Shown piece by piece: positions 24,328-34,382 of a stretch of 64,000 nucleotides of DNA. The notes under the pieces are model-generated. The model searched no databases, was not told the DNA's origin, and saw only the letters and a program-made list of their open reading frames with translations. The stretch is from Pseudocercospora fijiensis CIRAD86. Its lineage: Eukaryota; Ascomycota; Dothideomycetes; Mycosphaerellales; Mycosphaerellaceae. The first letter of the stretch is position 1; each line of letters begins with the position of its first letter. The stretch lies in contig NW_006921532.1 of the NCBI RefSeq assembly GCF_000340215.1, positions 9,763,172-9,827,171 on the forward strand, written 5' to 3'. The translations under genes were made by a program, and so were the position numbers.

Positions 24328-24490
24328 GGCTAGTTAGTCTAGTAGTATAATTCTTAACTATTAATAATTCTATTTCTCCCGGCTATACTACTTAATATAG
24401 TCCCCGCTATATAAAGGTATATATCTTAAAGGAGTTATAAGATCGATAGGGGTTAAGAGGTCGTAGGTTCGAGTTCTATACTAGCTATTT
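24328..24490 (+). pseudogene. tRNA-like relic with long intron-like insert
   Basis: A 5' half starts ggctagt and has a D-arm/A-box-like tagtctagtagtat. A 3' half ends actagct and has a B-box-like ggttcgagttc, followed by an A and a T run that could end Pol III transcription. The acceptor halves pair over seven positions (one G-T). An anticodon-stem-like cttaac/gttaag pair brackets about 90 extra bases. The overall form resembles an intron-containing fungal tRNA-Pro-like gene, but the anticodon is unreadable and TG->TA changes are evident. It could instead be the head of a tRNA-derived SINE. Confidence 0.4.
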
Positions 24491-24524
24491 TTTTTATTTA
24501 TATATAATTAATAGGAAATATACT

Positions 24525-24590
24525 TGTCGTAGGTTCGAGTCCTATACTAGTCCTATACTAGCTATTTTTTTTATTTATACGCAATTAATA
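24525..24590 (+). repeat. Duplicated tRNA-like 3' end with T-run
   Basis: Repeats the 3' part of the preceding relic: gtcgtaggttcgagt, then ctatactag, T-run, and aattaataggaaat, 66 bp after the first. It carries an extra internal 11-bp duplication, tcctatactag. The tandem arrangement suggests repeat-tail amplification, not a functional tRNA. Confidence 0.5.
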
Positions 24591-24652
24591 GGAAATGTAC
24601 TTAAATCTTGAATTAAATATTACTACTATTAAGCTAATACCCTAGCTAATAA

Positions 24653-24668
24653 GCTAAGAAATCCGGGG
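24653..24668 (+). repeat. Right arm of the long-range inverted repeat
   Basis: Reverse complement of 3320-3335 with a single C/T difference. The core aaatccgggg also starts the direct repeat annotated next. Confidence 0.4.
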
Positions 24669-24752
24669 TAAGTTAAATTCCCCTTTAATCTTTGTTTCGA
24701 TTGACGTTCTACGCTGAAATCCGGGGTAAGTCAAATTTCCCTTCAATCTTTG
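24659..24752. repeat. Two 36-bp direct repeats at the edge of the RIP block
   Basis: 24659-24694 and 24717-24752 are near-identical, 58 bp apart. The left copy carries T where the right has CpA (agttaaat versus agtcaaat, tttaatc versus ttcaatc). RIP-type mutation therefore affects the inner copy but not the outer one. Confidence 0.75.
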
Positions 24753-24938
24753 ATTGCATATTACTTCTGCGAAATTTCTCAGCCAATCATTTCGGTCTTG
24801 GCGGACAACTTGGATTTTCGCGGGCGGTGGCCGCGGTGTCTAGATTGGCAGCTGCGCTGCCAATGACGCATGCTTCGGCGCAGAATGCGGCCCAGTCTGA
24901 TTTCAACGCACGAAACAGCTTCTCCCTCTCCTTCCAAC

Positions 24939-25614
24939 ATGGCAGATAATAATCTCAAATCAAAGCCAGGCCATGCTCGACATGATACCGCCTTGATCCA
25001 CGGACTGTCCTCAAGTGACGTTCAGAAATTGTCAGAATCATGCGTTGATGCAAAGTCCAAGGCGTACTGTGAGCGACGTGGCAATCCGATGATGATCCGT
25101 ACTGATGAGCATCTCCAGGCCCGTACTCCCACTTTCGAGTTGGCTGTGCCGTCCTGTTGGCGAACGGAGATGTCATCCAAGGTGCCAACGTAGAGAATGC
25201 ATCGTATCCAGTTGGCACATGTGCCGAACGTGTTGCCCTGGGCACTGCCGTGGTACAGGTAAGCTATGTCGAACTGGACTATGCCAGAGCTCTTCAGTAG
25301 TGACGGACATGTCCATCAGGGTGCGCAAAAGGGCGATTTTCGAGCATTAGCCGTTTCCAGCGACATTAGCCCGCCTGCGAGTCCATGTGGCATGTGCAGG
25401 CAATTCATCAGGGAGTTCTGCGAGGTATGTGAAATGCAGGCGATCAGGCATGACATGACTGACGGCGCCTCCTTGCTAGCCCAATACTCCTATATTGATG
25501 TATGACAAAGACGGCAAGTCCGTCGTCATGACTCTCGAGCAATTATTGCCAATGTCTTTTGGTCCCGAGAAGCTACTGCCGCCAGAGCAACTGCAGAATG
25601 GGTTGGTGCAATAG
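24939..25614 (+). CDS. Cytidine deaminase (4 exons)
   Basis: Exons 24939-25068, 25119-25258, 25320-25424 and 25480-25614, giving 169 aa. Introns of 50, 61 and 55 bp have gt..ag borders and restore one frame. The enzyme hydrolytically deaminates cytidine/deoxycytidine in pyrimidine salvage. The zinc site is complete: C-A-E at residues 78-80 (catalytic Glu80) and P-C-G-M-C at 112-116 (Cys113, Cys116). The substrate-binding context [12 protein letters not shown] precedes it. Length is slightly above the usual 130-150 aa because of an N-terminal extension. An upstream in-frame ATG at 24870 would add 23 residues rich in Arg and Ser. It is the first host gene to the right of the TE block, and its base composition is normal. 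Confidence 0.92.
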
Positions 25615-25880
25615 TGGGGGACGTGAATGACAACATCATTAGCCGTAGACTTCCCTGGGCAGAGCAGATCAGAATGCCTGGGTCGCGGACAGAAGTACAG
25701 ACCATTCAGTGGTATGATATGCACTCCTCAGACTCGAGCTCGTTCGTTCAGGCCGAGATCGGCAAGCGCTGTTGACGGAGTTCGGTTGATGTCATCTCTC
25801 ACACATGTTTCTGTCCCTTTGTTGCCATCTACTCGAGCTTGCTCACATTCTGGATACCTTAACCCCAAGACGTCCTCAAG

Positions 25881-26645
25881 ATGCGACATACCATCAACAG
25901 GAGTTTGAGAAGCGCCGCGGGCGCGGGCGCGGGCGCGGCGCGAGAAGCCACGCGCATTGGACATCCAGGCACACCTTTCGTTTGCGCAAACTGTAGAACG
26001 GCAGCCTTACGAAGCACCAGAACGCGAGCACCGCCACCCTTCGACATTCCCGCCTGGCGCGCATTCTCTACAACCTCTTTCAGGCGGCAAGATGAGGCAT
26101 CCCAAGTTCCCCAAAGTCACTACGACTTCTTCCCGCAGACCTTTCCGCAAGGTCCACCTCCCAAAACCTCTTTCTCGCCCGATTTGAAACAGCTGCGAAG
26201 AGAATTCCTCCAGCTGCAAGCCAAAGCGCATCCGGATCTCGCCCCACAAGACCAGAAGAGGCGCGCAGAGGCTTTGAGCATGCGCATCAACGAGGCTTAC
26301 AAAACTTTACAAAGCCCACTTCGGAGAGCGCAATACCTCCTGTCGCAACAGGGCATAGATGTGGAGGACGAGACAGCGAAGTTGGATGATAATAGTTTGC
26401 TCATGGAAGTCATGGAAGCAAGAGAAGCCGTGGAAGAGGTTGAGGATGAGGAGCAGCTGGTTGATATCAGAGCTGAGAATAATGGGAGGATAGAAGACAG
26501 TGTTCGCGTCTTGGAGGATGCATTTCGAGATAATGATTTCGAGAAGGCTGCGAATGAGGCTATCAAGCTGAGGTATTGGGTCAATATTGAAGAGAGTATA
26601 CAGGGTTGGGAGAAAGGGAAAGGTGGTGGCATTTTGCATCACTGA
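25881..26645 (+). CDS. JAC1: Mitochondrial J-type co-chaperone HscB/Jac1
   Basis: Single exon, 254 aa. This is the J-protein that delivers the Fe-S scaffold (Isu) to the mitochondrial Hsp70 during iron-sulfur cluster transfer. An Arg/Ala/Ser-rich N-terminus without acidic residues in the first 20 positions fits a mitochondrial presequence. The J domain is at about 80-160 with HPD at 117-119. The acidic helical HscB C-terminal domain follows (about 170-250) with the repeated Glu-rich helix typical of the Isu-binding bundle. A CxxC pair, C35 and C38, lies before the J domain; animal HSCB has an N-terminal zinc domain with two such pairs. Yeast Jac1 is shorter mainly because it lacks this region. 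It converges on the SET-domain gene, 150 bp away. Confidence 0.9.
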   Translation: MRHTINRSLRSAAGAGAGAAREATRIGHPGTPFVCANCRTAALRSTRTRAPPPFDIPAWRAFSTTSFRRQDEASQVPQSHYDFFPQTFPQGPPPKTSFSPDLKQLRREFLQLQAKAHPDLAPQDQKRRAEALSMRINEAYKTLQSPLRRAQYLLSQQGIDVEDETAKLDDNSLLMEVMEAREAVEEVEDEEQLVDIRAENNGRIEDSVRVLEDAFRDNDFEKAANEAIKLRYWVNIEESIQGWEKGKGGGILHH

Positions 26646-26795
26646 GGGCATCGACTCTTGACTCTTACGAGTTAGTCGAAGCTGGCTGCAATGTCGTGCC
26701 GCTAACTTACGGAAGAGCTTCGAGAGATTTCCAGTTTCAAGGTGTTTGCGAGAATGCGACAGCCTTACACGTTCGGCATCGACATACTCGCCGTT

Positions 26796-28896
26796 CTACT
26801 TATTGTCGGCTGCCTCCCCCGCCGCCTCATAGAGGCACCTTGGGCACTGGCAATCACCTCCCAAAGCACCACGCGCCCACTCCCTCCGTTCCTTGACAGG
26901 AAGATCGATGTCGCAGTAGTGGTTGAGCACCTCTTCATCCTTTTTGATACCGGCCTGAGCTTTCACTTGTCGTCCATCACGGCCTCTCCATGCCACTCTC
27001 TCGGTCTTGGCCCAAAACTTCATCGCGCCGCCCCATTCCCAACTCACATTTGGGTCGCAGCTGTGGTTTGCGAGACACCACATAGGATGTACAGCAGAGA
27101 CTTCTGGGCCTCGTATGGCTCGACCTCCCAGTCCAGAGAGACGAGCCGATGCGGTGCCGCGAAACTTTGCATAAAGCGTGTTGAAGACCCAGACATCATA
27201 TTGTGGATTCGCGAATATATCCACATCCATCTTCTCCAGCATATGGAACGGTAGACGTATGTTGTACTCGAAACTGAAAGGCAGCATCCGTGCCGAGAGG
27301 CAGGAGTCGGGAGATTTAAGATCTCGATAGCTTGGCAGATGGGCAGCAGGTGTTGGTGTGAAATCGCCCCAGATGTACTTGACGTCCAGTATCTCAAGCG
27401 GGTGCCATTCCTGGGTTTCAGCCATAGCCAATGCTCGTAGCAGAAGTAGCGAATATAGGGCATCTGCTGCCTCCGCAGGCTCAACGTCTTTGGAAATCGC
27501 ATCGACGTCCTTGCCACAGAGCGCAGGGTGGTAAGAGTCCCGAGCATTTTCGAAGCACCAGTCGCTGCAGAATACGACATCGCACTCAGCGCAGACCACT
27601 GCCTCGGCCCACTCTTTGCTGCCTACTTCAGGAAGATCCGCACTGCATGCATCGCACAATGCATCCTGAAGCTTGTTATTCGCGGTCAAAAGCGATTTTT
27701 CATCGAGAATGACCTCGCCCGGTGCGATATCTGCCTTCGCGAAGACTCCAAGTTGCGTGACGGGTGACGCAGTATCTCCGGTGAGTGGGGGCAAATCAAC
27801 TGCTCGCACTTCAAGCTTGCCAGAAACGTCGTTCATGAGCATGTTGATGTGTTCAAGCTCGGCAATTCGGTCAGGCTCACGATCGTTCCAAGGATATATT
27901 TCTCTTCGCACGAGACCGCCATCAGGTAGATCGTTGGGACGAGGCAAGGGCTCGGCAGTGGCAGTTTTCCTGAGCTTGGCGACCTCGGAGTATAGATCAT
28001 GTTTAACCTCCAAAAGTTGTGGGTCTTCTGAATACAAAGTCAGGCCTTGCTGAATGTATGCATAAGTAGTTCGCAAGCAGTTGCAGAGCAGAAGACTGCG
28101 TGTCAGAAGTCGGTACCTGTTGACTGTCAGCTAATCGGGGAGTGCCTGACACGGATCTTTCAAACTAACATGATGAGACGGTAGTGAGTCTTGAGCCAGA
28201 GCGCAATCTCGACATCCAGAGCAGGGTCTAAGTCTGCATCTGAAGCATTCTGTAGCCCAGCGTCCATAGCATTACGAATGATCTTGATTCGTTCCTCAAG
28301 CGCCTGTCCTTGGATGGTAAATTTTAGCGAACCTGACGCCTCTTCATGATACTCCTCCGAATCATCATCCAATGCATCCGCGAGGAGAAGAGCCTTGTAC
28401 GCGGATCCTGCCGCTAAATCGGGATATCCAAGGTCGAGATATTGAATTGCAATGAAGAGATACAGGGGAAGAGAGTAGGGATCTTGCGCAACATAAACAA
28501 GAGCCTCTTCCAGTCTCTCGAGACGGTTTGCTTTTGATACATTCTTCTGAGTTCAGAGATCAGCCTACCTGTCTTCGCTTGTCCTACAAGCATGTTCTGA
28601 CGCACCTCTGGATAATTTTTGCTGGATCTGAGAGCCAAGATTCCGTCTACGACTTCCTTACGGAGGGGAGGCAGTGAAGGTGTGCGCTGGCTTTGCGGCA
28701 ACGCCGCATTTGGAGATGGAAGCTTTGCGGCACCGAGATCTTGTGAATTCTTTTCAGCAGCTGTGTCTCGTTGCACGGAATCGCGAGACTTGGTTTTTTG
28801 CGACTCCGCGGCGAAGATCTTGTATGAGGCCAAAGTCTGGTTCAAGCGGTTCAAAGCTGTATCGACATTAGCGATAGAAGCTCTGTATTCCTCCAT
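26796..28896 (-). CDS. SET-domain protein with MYND-like cysteine cluster and N-terminal helical repeats (3 exons)
   Basis: Exons 28896-28588, 28546-28170 and 28116-26796, 668 aa; introns of 41 and 53 bp. The N-terminal half is helical and TPR-like. The split SET domain begins near residue 351 (LGVFAKADIAPGEVIL). It is interrupted by a MYND-like cluster (C-x2-C at 383-386 through C429) and resumes with the NHSCDPN motif at 579-585. The post-SET cysteines C-x-C-x2-C are at 651-656. Such proteins are SMYD-like lysine methyltransferases; the substrate is unknown. The 41-bp first intron is short, with a GTAGGA donor, but it is the junction that restores the downstream frame. The start is the first ATG of the frame; an upstream splice acceptor before it suggests a possible further 5' exon. 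Confidence 0.85.
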
Positions 28897-29483
28897 GATT
28901 GGCACCCTTATGCCACTGGCCTGTAACGTGATCCACCGCTTGCTTGTATCTGCCAAAAAAAATTCGATGTGAAGTCAGGACTTGGCAGTAGTCTCAGTGC
29001 ACAGACCACTTAATCTATGCAGTCGCCCTCGAAGGGGAATGGCGATGGTTTGGCAGTCTATGCCCTGAGACTGACTAACTCGTGCGATCTGTCACCGAAA
29101 GACCCTCGAACTTTCTTTCGCTCTCGACACCAGCCTCGCCAAGACTTTCGATGACTGTGATGTGTTCTTCGATGCACTAAGCAAGAGCCGCGTTGCTAGA
29201 GCCACAACATGAAGCCATCCATGGATCGTATTGACCCAGAGCTCGGCAATTGATCGCGTAGAACTATTCGGCCGAGTGCCTTCCGCTCCATATTGCTTCG
29301 TCAACCCAGGCAAGATTCGGATGTCCAATGTTATCCTACCGCGAGCACTTTCTTCCCCGTCTCATGCTCGACATGACTCGATCGAATGTCACAGGATGAT
29401 GACCGCGGAGCTCGATGCGCTGTATACGGCACGGCTATACCGGAAGCTCGCGACAGATGCCAGTCCTCGTCAGCAGGAGGAGC
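28897..29483. other. Intergenic between SET gene and Harbinger element
   Basis: 5' flank of the minus-strand SET gene. Short frames on both strands run into the transposon end and are not supported. Base composition is normal, so RIP does not visibly spread here. Confidence 0.45.
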
Positions 29484-29486
29484 TAG

Positions 29487-32400
29487 GGGCCTGTCGTGTC
29501 CATAATCCAATCCAGCATATAATCCAAGCGATATTAACAATATTCAATATTATTGAATATTCTCGATAGGATTACGAGGCGTGTATTGTGTCTAACGGCT
29601 ATTTAATAGCCCCTTTCTAAGTGCAATCTTCTTAATCGAATATAGACCTCCGCGGCTACCGGAGTAGCGCTTTTAGCATTAAATATAGCTTCCGAAGGGC
29701 TCTTCGATAAGATTAAGGACCGTACGTTGTAATTGAGGTTAAAGTTAGTATATAGAACGAGAATAGCGCGAGTCGACGCGTATATAGTAGCGGAGGCGCG
29801 TATTTTAAAGATTCGAGCGTAAGAGCGCTTTATATAGTATTCGTTTCTCGGTAGTATATAGAGGTCGAGGTTCTTACTATAATTATTAGCAATAATAGAG
29901 GCTCTCGACCGCTAGGCGATTATTAAGCGTAATATTATCTTTACCTTCGGAATACTAGCGATACTACTATAATAGATAGCCGTATATTAGCTACCTAGAG
30001 TGCGTACCCTCTATCTAGAAGATAGCAAAAGCGAGGCGGTTACTACTAGTCTATTAGAAGAAGGCGCTATACAAAGATTATATAAGTATACGCGCTTCTA
30101 TCTAGATGCGTTTATATACCTATTTTAGCTTATATTACTATATCTACGGTATAGAAGGAGTATTAGTAAAGAATAGAAAGTATTAATATTCTTATATACC
30201 TTTGCGACTAATAGCTACACTCGAGACCTAGCTAAGGACTTTTACTACTTAGTAGACAAGTATAGTCGTATAATCTATAAGGTTATAGCCGCTATCTTAG
30301 AGGTATATCTAGCACTTATAAGTTATTACTTAAGCTGCTACGGACGACAATCTAGCGGTTAAGGCGAAGGGGCGGAAATACTAGCCTTTCTTTAAGGACG
30401 CTATTAGTGCGCTAGATAGCTCTTATATATTAGTATACGTACTAGTTAACTAGCAAGCAGTATTCCGTAATCGCAAGGGCACGCTATTATAGAATATATT
30501 AGCGGTCGTAGACTATAATATAAGGTTTACCTTTATTCTTACTAGATAGGAGGGCTCCGCTTACGACGGCTATATACTTAATAACGCTCGCTCGTACTAT
30601 AGGTTTAGTATGCTAGAAGGACGATATTATCTCGCTAATACTAGCTATCTAAACAACGCGCCTTATATAGTGCTATATAGAGGGGTGCGGTATTACCTAC
30701 GCAAGTAGTACCTAGCCTTAATAAAGCCGGCGGACTATAAGGAGCTATTTAACCTCTACTATAGTTCTCTTCGAAATATAGTTAAGCGGATATTTAGTAT
30801 ATTAAAACGACGATTTCGCATCTTCGAGAGCGCGCCGCAGTATAATATCTGCTCGCAAATAGCTATAGTATACGTTGCTACCGCCTTTTATAACATTCTC
30901 TAAGAGATAGGCGCGAAGGTAGACGAGAACTTTAAATTAGAGGCCGACGAGACTAACGATAGGCCCTTTAATAATGCCGCCGCCGCTGCAGAAGAAGATA
31001 ATAGCGTTAAAGGACCGATAGATAGGATAAGGGATACGCTAGTACTAGAAATATAGCGACAATATTAACTATACCTAGAAGAAGAAAATAATAATATAGA
31101 CGAGACTATATCTACTTAGTTATAGAAGTCGTAGATAGGGAGGGGCTTCTTTATATTCGATAGGGATGTTAAGAATCTTAGTCGTTACTTAGATATAGCT
31201 GTTTTGTATAGAGTTTCTCGTTTCTATAATGTAATACTCGACTTCCTACTATTTATATAGAATTTTATAGAGACAACTTCTAGCTACGAAACTCGGTTTT
31301 ATATTAGAATCTTAGATCTTACTAAAACCGCACTAAAAGCTAGCGATATAATAATATTAAAAAAAAGCTATATTCGAGAATAGCTAACAGATCTAATACT
31401 TCTAGGCTTAAGACAATAATTTAAACTCTTTAAAGAACTCTTTAACTAACGCTATCGATATAGCCTATTACGCGTCTAACGGCGTACTAAGAAAGATATT
31501 AACTATGCCGCTATCTTCCGCCGTCGTTATCTTGCGATATAGTAGTCGCTTTTGCCTTAAAGTTAGGTCCTAAAGCTCCTCGTATCTAGCGACGAATTCC
31601 GCCGAGAATACGAGTCGCAATAGCGTATATACTAGTAGTAGTAGTATTGCTATTATCTCCGCCGTACGATATATTACCGCGACGATATTATCGATAGACT
31701 ACTATATCCGATTCTAAGACTCTAATCGACGACGCTTAGCCTTAACGTTAGTATTATAGATTACCCGCTTTCGAGTATAGACATCGTCCTTCGGCGTATC
31801 TACCTTACTCTTAGTTACTATAATAGCTAGATCGGATACTACTAGCGTAGGAGGTAGAATTAGACTATTAAGCATCGCTTCTATAGATAAAACGTACTCT
31901 CTAGTAGCAGTTATATCGCCAAACAACTAGTCTAGTTTAACTAAGAATAGAAGCGGCTTCTTTAGGAATTTCTTCGCCCTTAGATAGATAGTAATATAAG
32001 CCTTTATAACATCGTCCGGAGCAGTTAAATAACTAGTGTTTAGATTAATGCCGAAGCTAGATTAAGCTAGCATCTTATGCTATATCTTCTAGTCTACTTT
32101 AAGGGCAGTAAGCTTGTTCTTTATAGACGTAGCTATAATACGAGCCTTCTACTAGGCCTATATAACGATAAGGTTTACTGCTATTACTACCGCTATAAAC
32201 AGTCCCTTCTTAAAGCTAGAATCGGCCCTCTTACTATAGTTCTTATACCTATCGATAGCGCTAGTTATAAGGCACTATATCTTAGTATTATTAAACCGCT
32301 AGTTACTTTCTACTTTAACCTTAATAACTAGCGGTAGATTAAGGGCCGCCGCGAGCTTATCGAGTGTCTCTAGGTTCTATTATATGTCCGGCAATTGCGA

Positions 32401-32785
32401 ATAATTAGGCGGTAGTTCTAGCTAAGAGTACTAAGACTAGTCGATTGCTTAAGATTCTATACTTTACTAACAAATTTGCTAGGCAATCGATAGTCTACGA
32501 GCGACTAGACCTATAGCTATCTCTTATATCGAACTACTAGCGACGAACGAGCTGTTACAATCGCTACCTCCTACCTTATTTTATACCTAAAGCTACTACC
32601 TAAAGTCTACGAAGGTTACGAGACTGCGCTAAGAACGCCTTTACCGAGATTGCGACGACACGATAACTATATTAGAAGACACACCTCGTTATCCAATTCA
32701 CTTATTATAGCGGCCGCTAATGCAGAAGGTTATATGCTAATAAGCGCCACAATATTGAAGATTGGATTATAGACACGACAGGCTC
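29487..32785 (+). mobile_element. PIF/Harbinger DNA transposon (RIP-mutated), 3299 bp
   Basis: Terminal inverted repeats of about 27 bp: left begins gggcctgtcgtgtc, right (reverse complement) gagcctgtcgtgtc. They differ at two positions in the first 24, both transitions. The target-site duplication TAG flanks both ends (29484-29486 and 32786-32788), fitting the 3-bp TWA/CTA-type preference of PIF/Harbinger. The interior has the CpA-depleted, TpA-rich signature and many stops. It contains a Harbinger transposase remnant (separate entry). A second unrecognised region, at about 31.2-32.7 kb with short open stretches on both strands, may correspond to the accessory second ORF of the superfamily. 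Confidence 0.9.
30360..30900 (+). pseudogene. Harbinger-type DDE transposase core remnant
   Basis: One plus-strand frame, without frameshift but with several TAG stops, carries the DDE_Tnp_4 pattern. It has Asp at 30415-30417 in an LDSSY context, the FRNRKGTL segment, and Asp at 30565-30567 in GSAYDG. It then has the R-I-F-S-x-L-K-R-R-F-R segment. The third catalytic position, Glu in active members, is Lys here (aag at 30784-30786), a G-to-A change in TpG context. It then continues with ICSQIAIVY. Frame continuity over 123 codons between the first and third catalytic positions supports the assignment. Confidence 0.88.
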
Positions 32786-32788
32786 TAG

Positions 32789-33878
32789 ATCCATCCAGAG
32801 CTCAATCCATCGGACGCAACGCCAACGTGCAGGGACCTACACTTCTCTGTTCCAAAAAGCCACAATCATCTAGGCGAGCGCCATGAAAATAACCTTAAAC
32901 TGATTTGGCCGGGCACTCGCACCGCCATTGCCTCGGCCGCTTGCTTGTCATTCGGGCTTGAAAAGATCGATGGATATGAAGACCGAAGACAACGAGCAAC
33001 AACAACACGGTCTCCGTATGATTCTGACCCAGTAGTGGTAAGAAATTCAAGTTTTGATGTTCCCCTTGGCGAATGATCATCGTGACGACGTGACCAACAC
33101 CTGCAAATCCGCGAACTGTGGCGCGTCCTCTCAGCGACTCGCGTAACATATGTGATCGACGATGCCTGTCAAGATTGTCCGATGGAGAGAGGTCCGCTCT
33201 AAAGCGGACACCCCCATACTATCTTTGCGTAGGCACCATAGATTGGGTCTTGCAATGGTCTCAGGCCCACGGCAAATAACTCCCGGCCGTGGCAATAACA
33301 CGACAGCAAAGCCAAGTGTCGCTCCGGACAGGCACTCCACTGCCAGCAGAGGCAATTTCGATTAGTCCTTGCCAGCTGCTACGCGATACCTATGTTAGTA
33401 AAGGAGAAGTGCTCTGGACTGTTTTTGAGTAGCAGAGGAGAGTGAGAACATTGTAGCAAGAAGTCTGTCTTCATTTCGATTCCTTGGTGTGCTGCATACG
33501 GCAGCAATGTTCATTTGCTCACAGGGTATCTTTCGCGAACTCATAAAATCGTCATCCATATGCTTCATTCCCTCTGTTCGGTGCTCGCCAGCCTAGAAAT
33601 CCTGTCCTTCTCTCCGAGTCTCGCCCGCTCTCTGCTTTTGTGTAGCCAGCACTTGTCTCCCTTAACATGGAAGTAGAAGTGTCTCCTGGACTACTTCTTT
33701 ACTGTACTCGGCAGCCTGCAACGAGACCGTCTCAGCTCGGTCATGCTTGTACCTGATAAATTGAGGCACCAAGATCCTGTTGTCAATGTCTGGCACTGAC
33801 ATGTCTAGTACCCCTTCTGAGTATTCGTTGATTGGAGCAGGATTGCTGTTTGATAGTGCAATTGTGTGATGGTGTCTT
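32789..33878. other. Intergenic, about 1.1 kb, nothing recognised
   Basis: Host sequence right of the Harbinger insertion. No open frame with recognisable motifs, no tRNA, no tandem repeat. It includes the 3' flank of the small minus-strand gene that ends at 33879. Confidence 0.45.
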
Positions 33879-34382
33879 TCAGCGCTGTGTCAGGCCAACC
33901 AATGCTGCACATCTACTGCAGTACCAGAGGTTCAAGCCGTAACTAATCATGTTGCTCTTTCCTGTCTGAACATCTATGCTGGGTGTGCGCTGACATCGCG
34001 AGCACCTTGCAAGCTCTGGTGACGAGACGGTGGAGCTGATGGATGACTTCGAGGAGCTTTCAGCCGAAGATGTTGAGTCGTCGCTCGTGACATGAAGCAC
34101 GTTCTGGACTGGGTATGGCCGTGGTCTGCCACCCAGTTGCCCGTGGGCTGCAGCGGTCTGTCTGGACATGAAGTTCGATGCCATCGGCGGTTCCGTTGGT
34201 GGTGACAGAATTGCACTTTCGCGGCTTGCCAGTAGAGGGTGTTCTATGTATGCTAATGTATCGTCCCCAGGACTGAAGGTGGGTGAAGCAAAAGGCGTCT
34301 CGACTGAGAAGTGGCTGTAATTGTTGGCAGTGTCTCCAAGGGTAAAGTAGTCCGTTCGGGAGGCGATGTTGTGTTCTTGCAT
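33879..34382 (-). CDS. Small hypothetical protein with paired CxxC motifs
   Basis: 167 aa from the ATG at 34382. The frame stays open upstream to about 34556, and an ATG at 34532 would add 50 residues; a strong donor-like caggtgagc in that interval suggests the upstream part may be intronic or untranslated. The N-terminal two thirds is Ser/Pro/Thr rich and probably disordered, with a Ser run near residue 110. The C-terminal 45 residues contain C-S-R-C and, about 28 residues later, Y-C-S-R-C, a possible four-cysteine zinc-binding site, then a hydrophobic end. I do not recognise a family. Start and reality are both moderately uncertain. Confidence 0.5.
   Translation of the reverse strand: MQEHNIASRTDYFTLGDTANNYSHFSVETPFASPTFSPGDDTLAYIEHPLLASRESAILSPPTEPPMASNFMSRQTAAAHGQLGGRPRPYPVQNVLHVTSDDSTSSAESSSKSSISSTVSSPELARCSRCQRTPSIDVQTGKSNMISYGLNLWYCSRCAALVGLTQR

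Noticed and set aside
29231..29569. 112-codon plus-strand frame running into the Harbinger element
   Set aside because: It crosses the TIR and target duplication, so the frame as written is a chimera. The host part alone shows no motif or splice signal.
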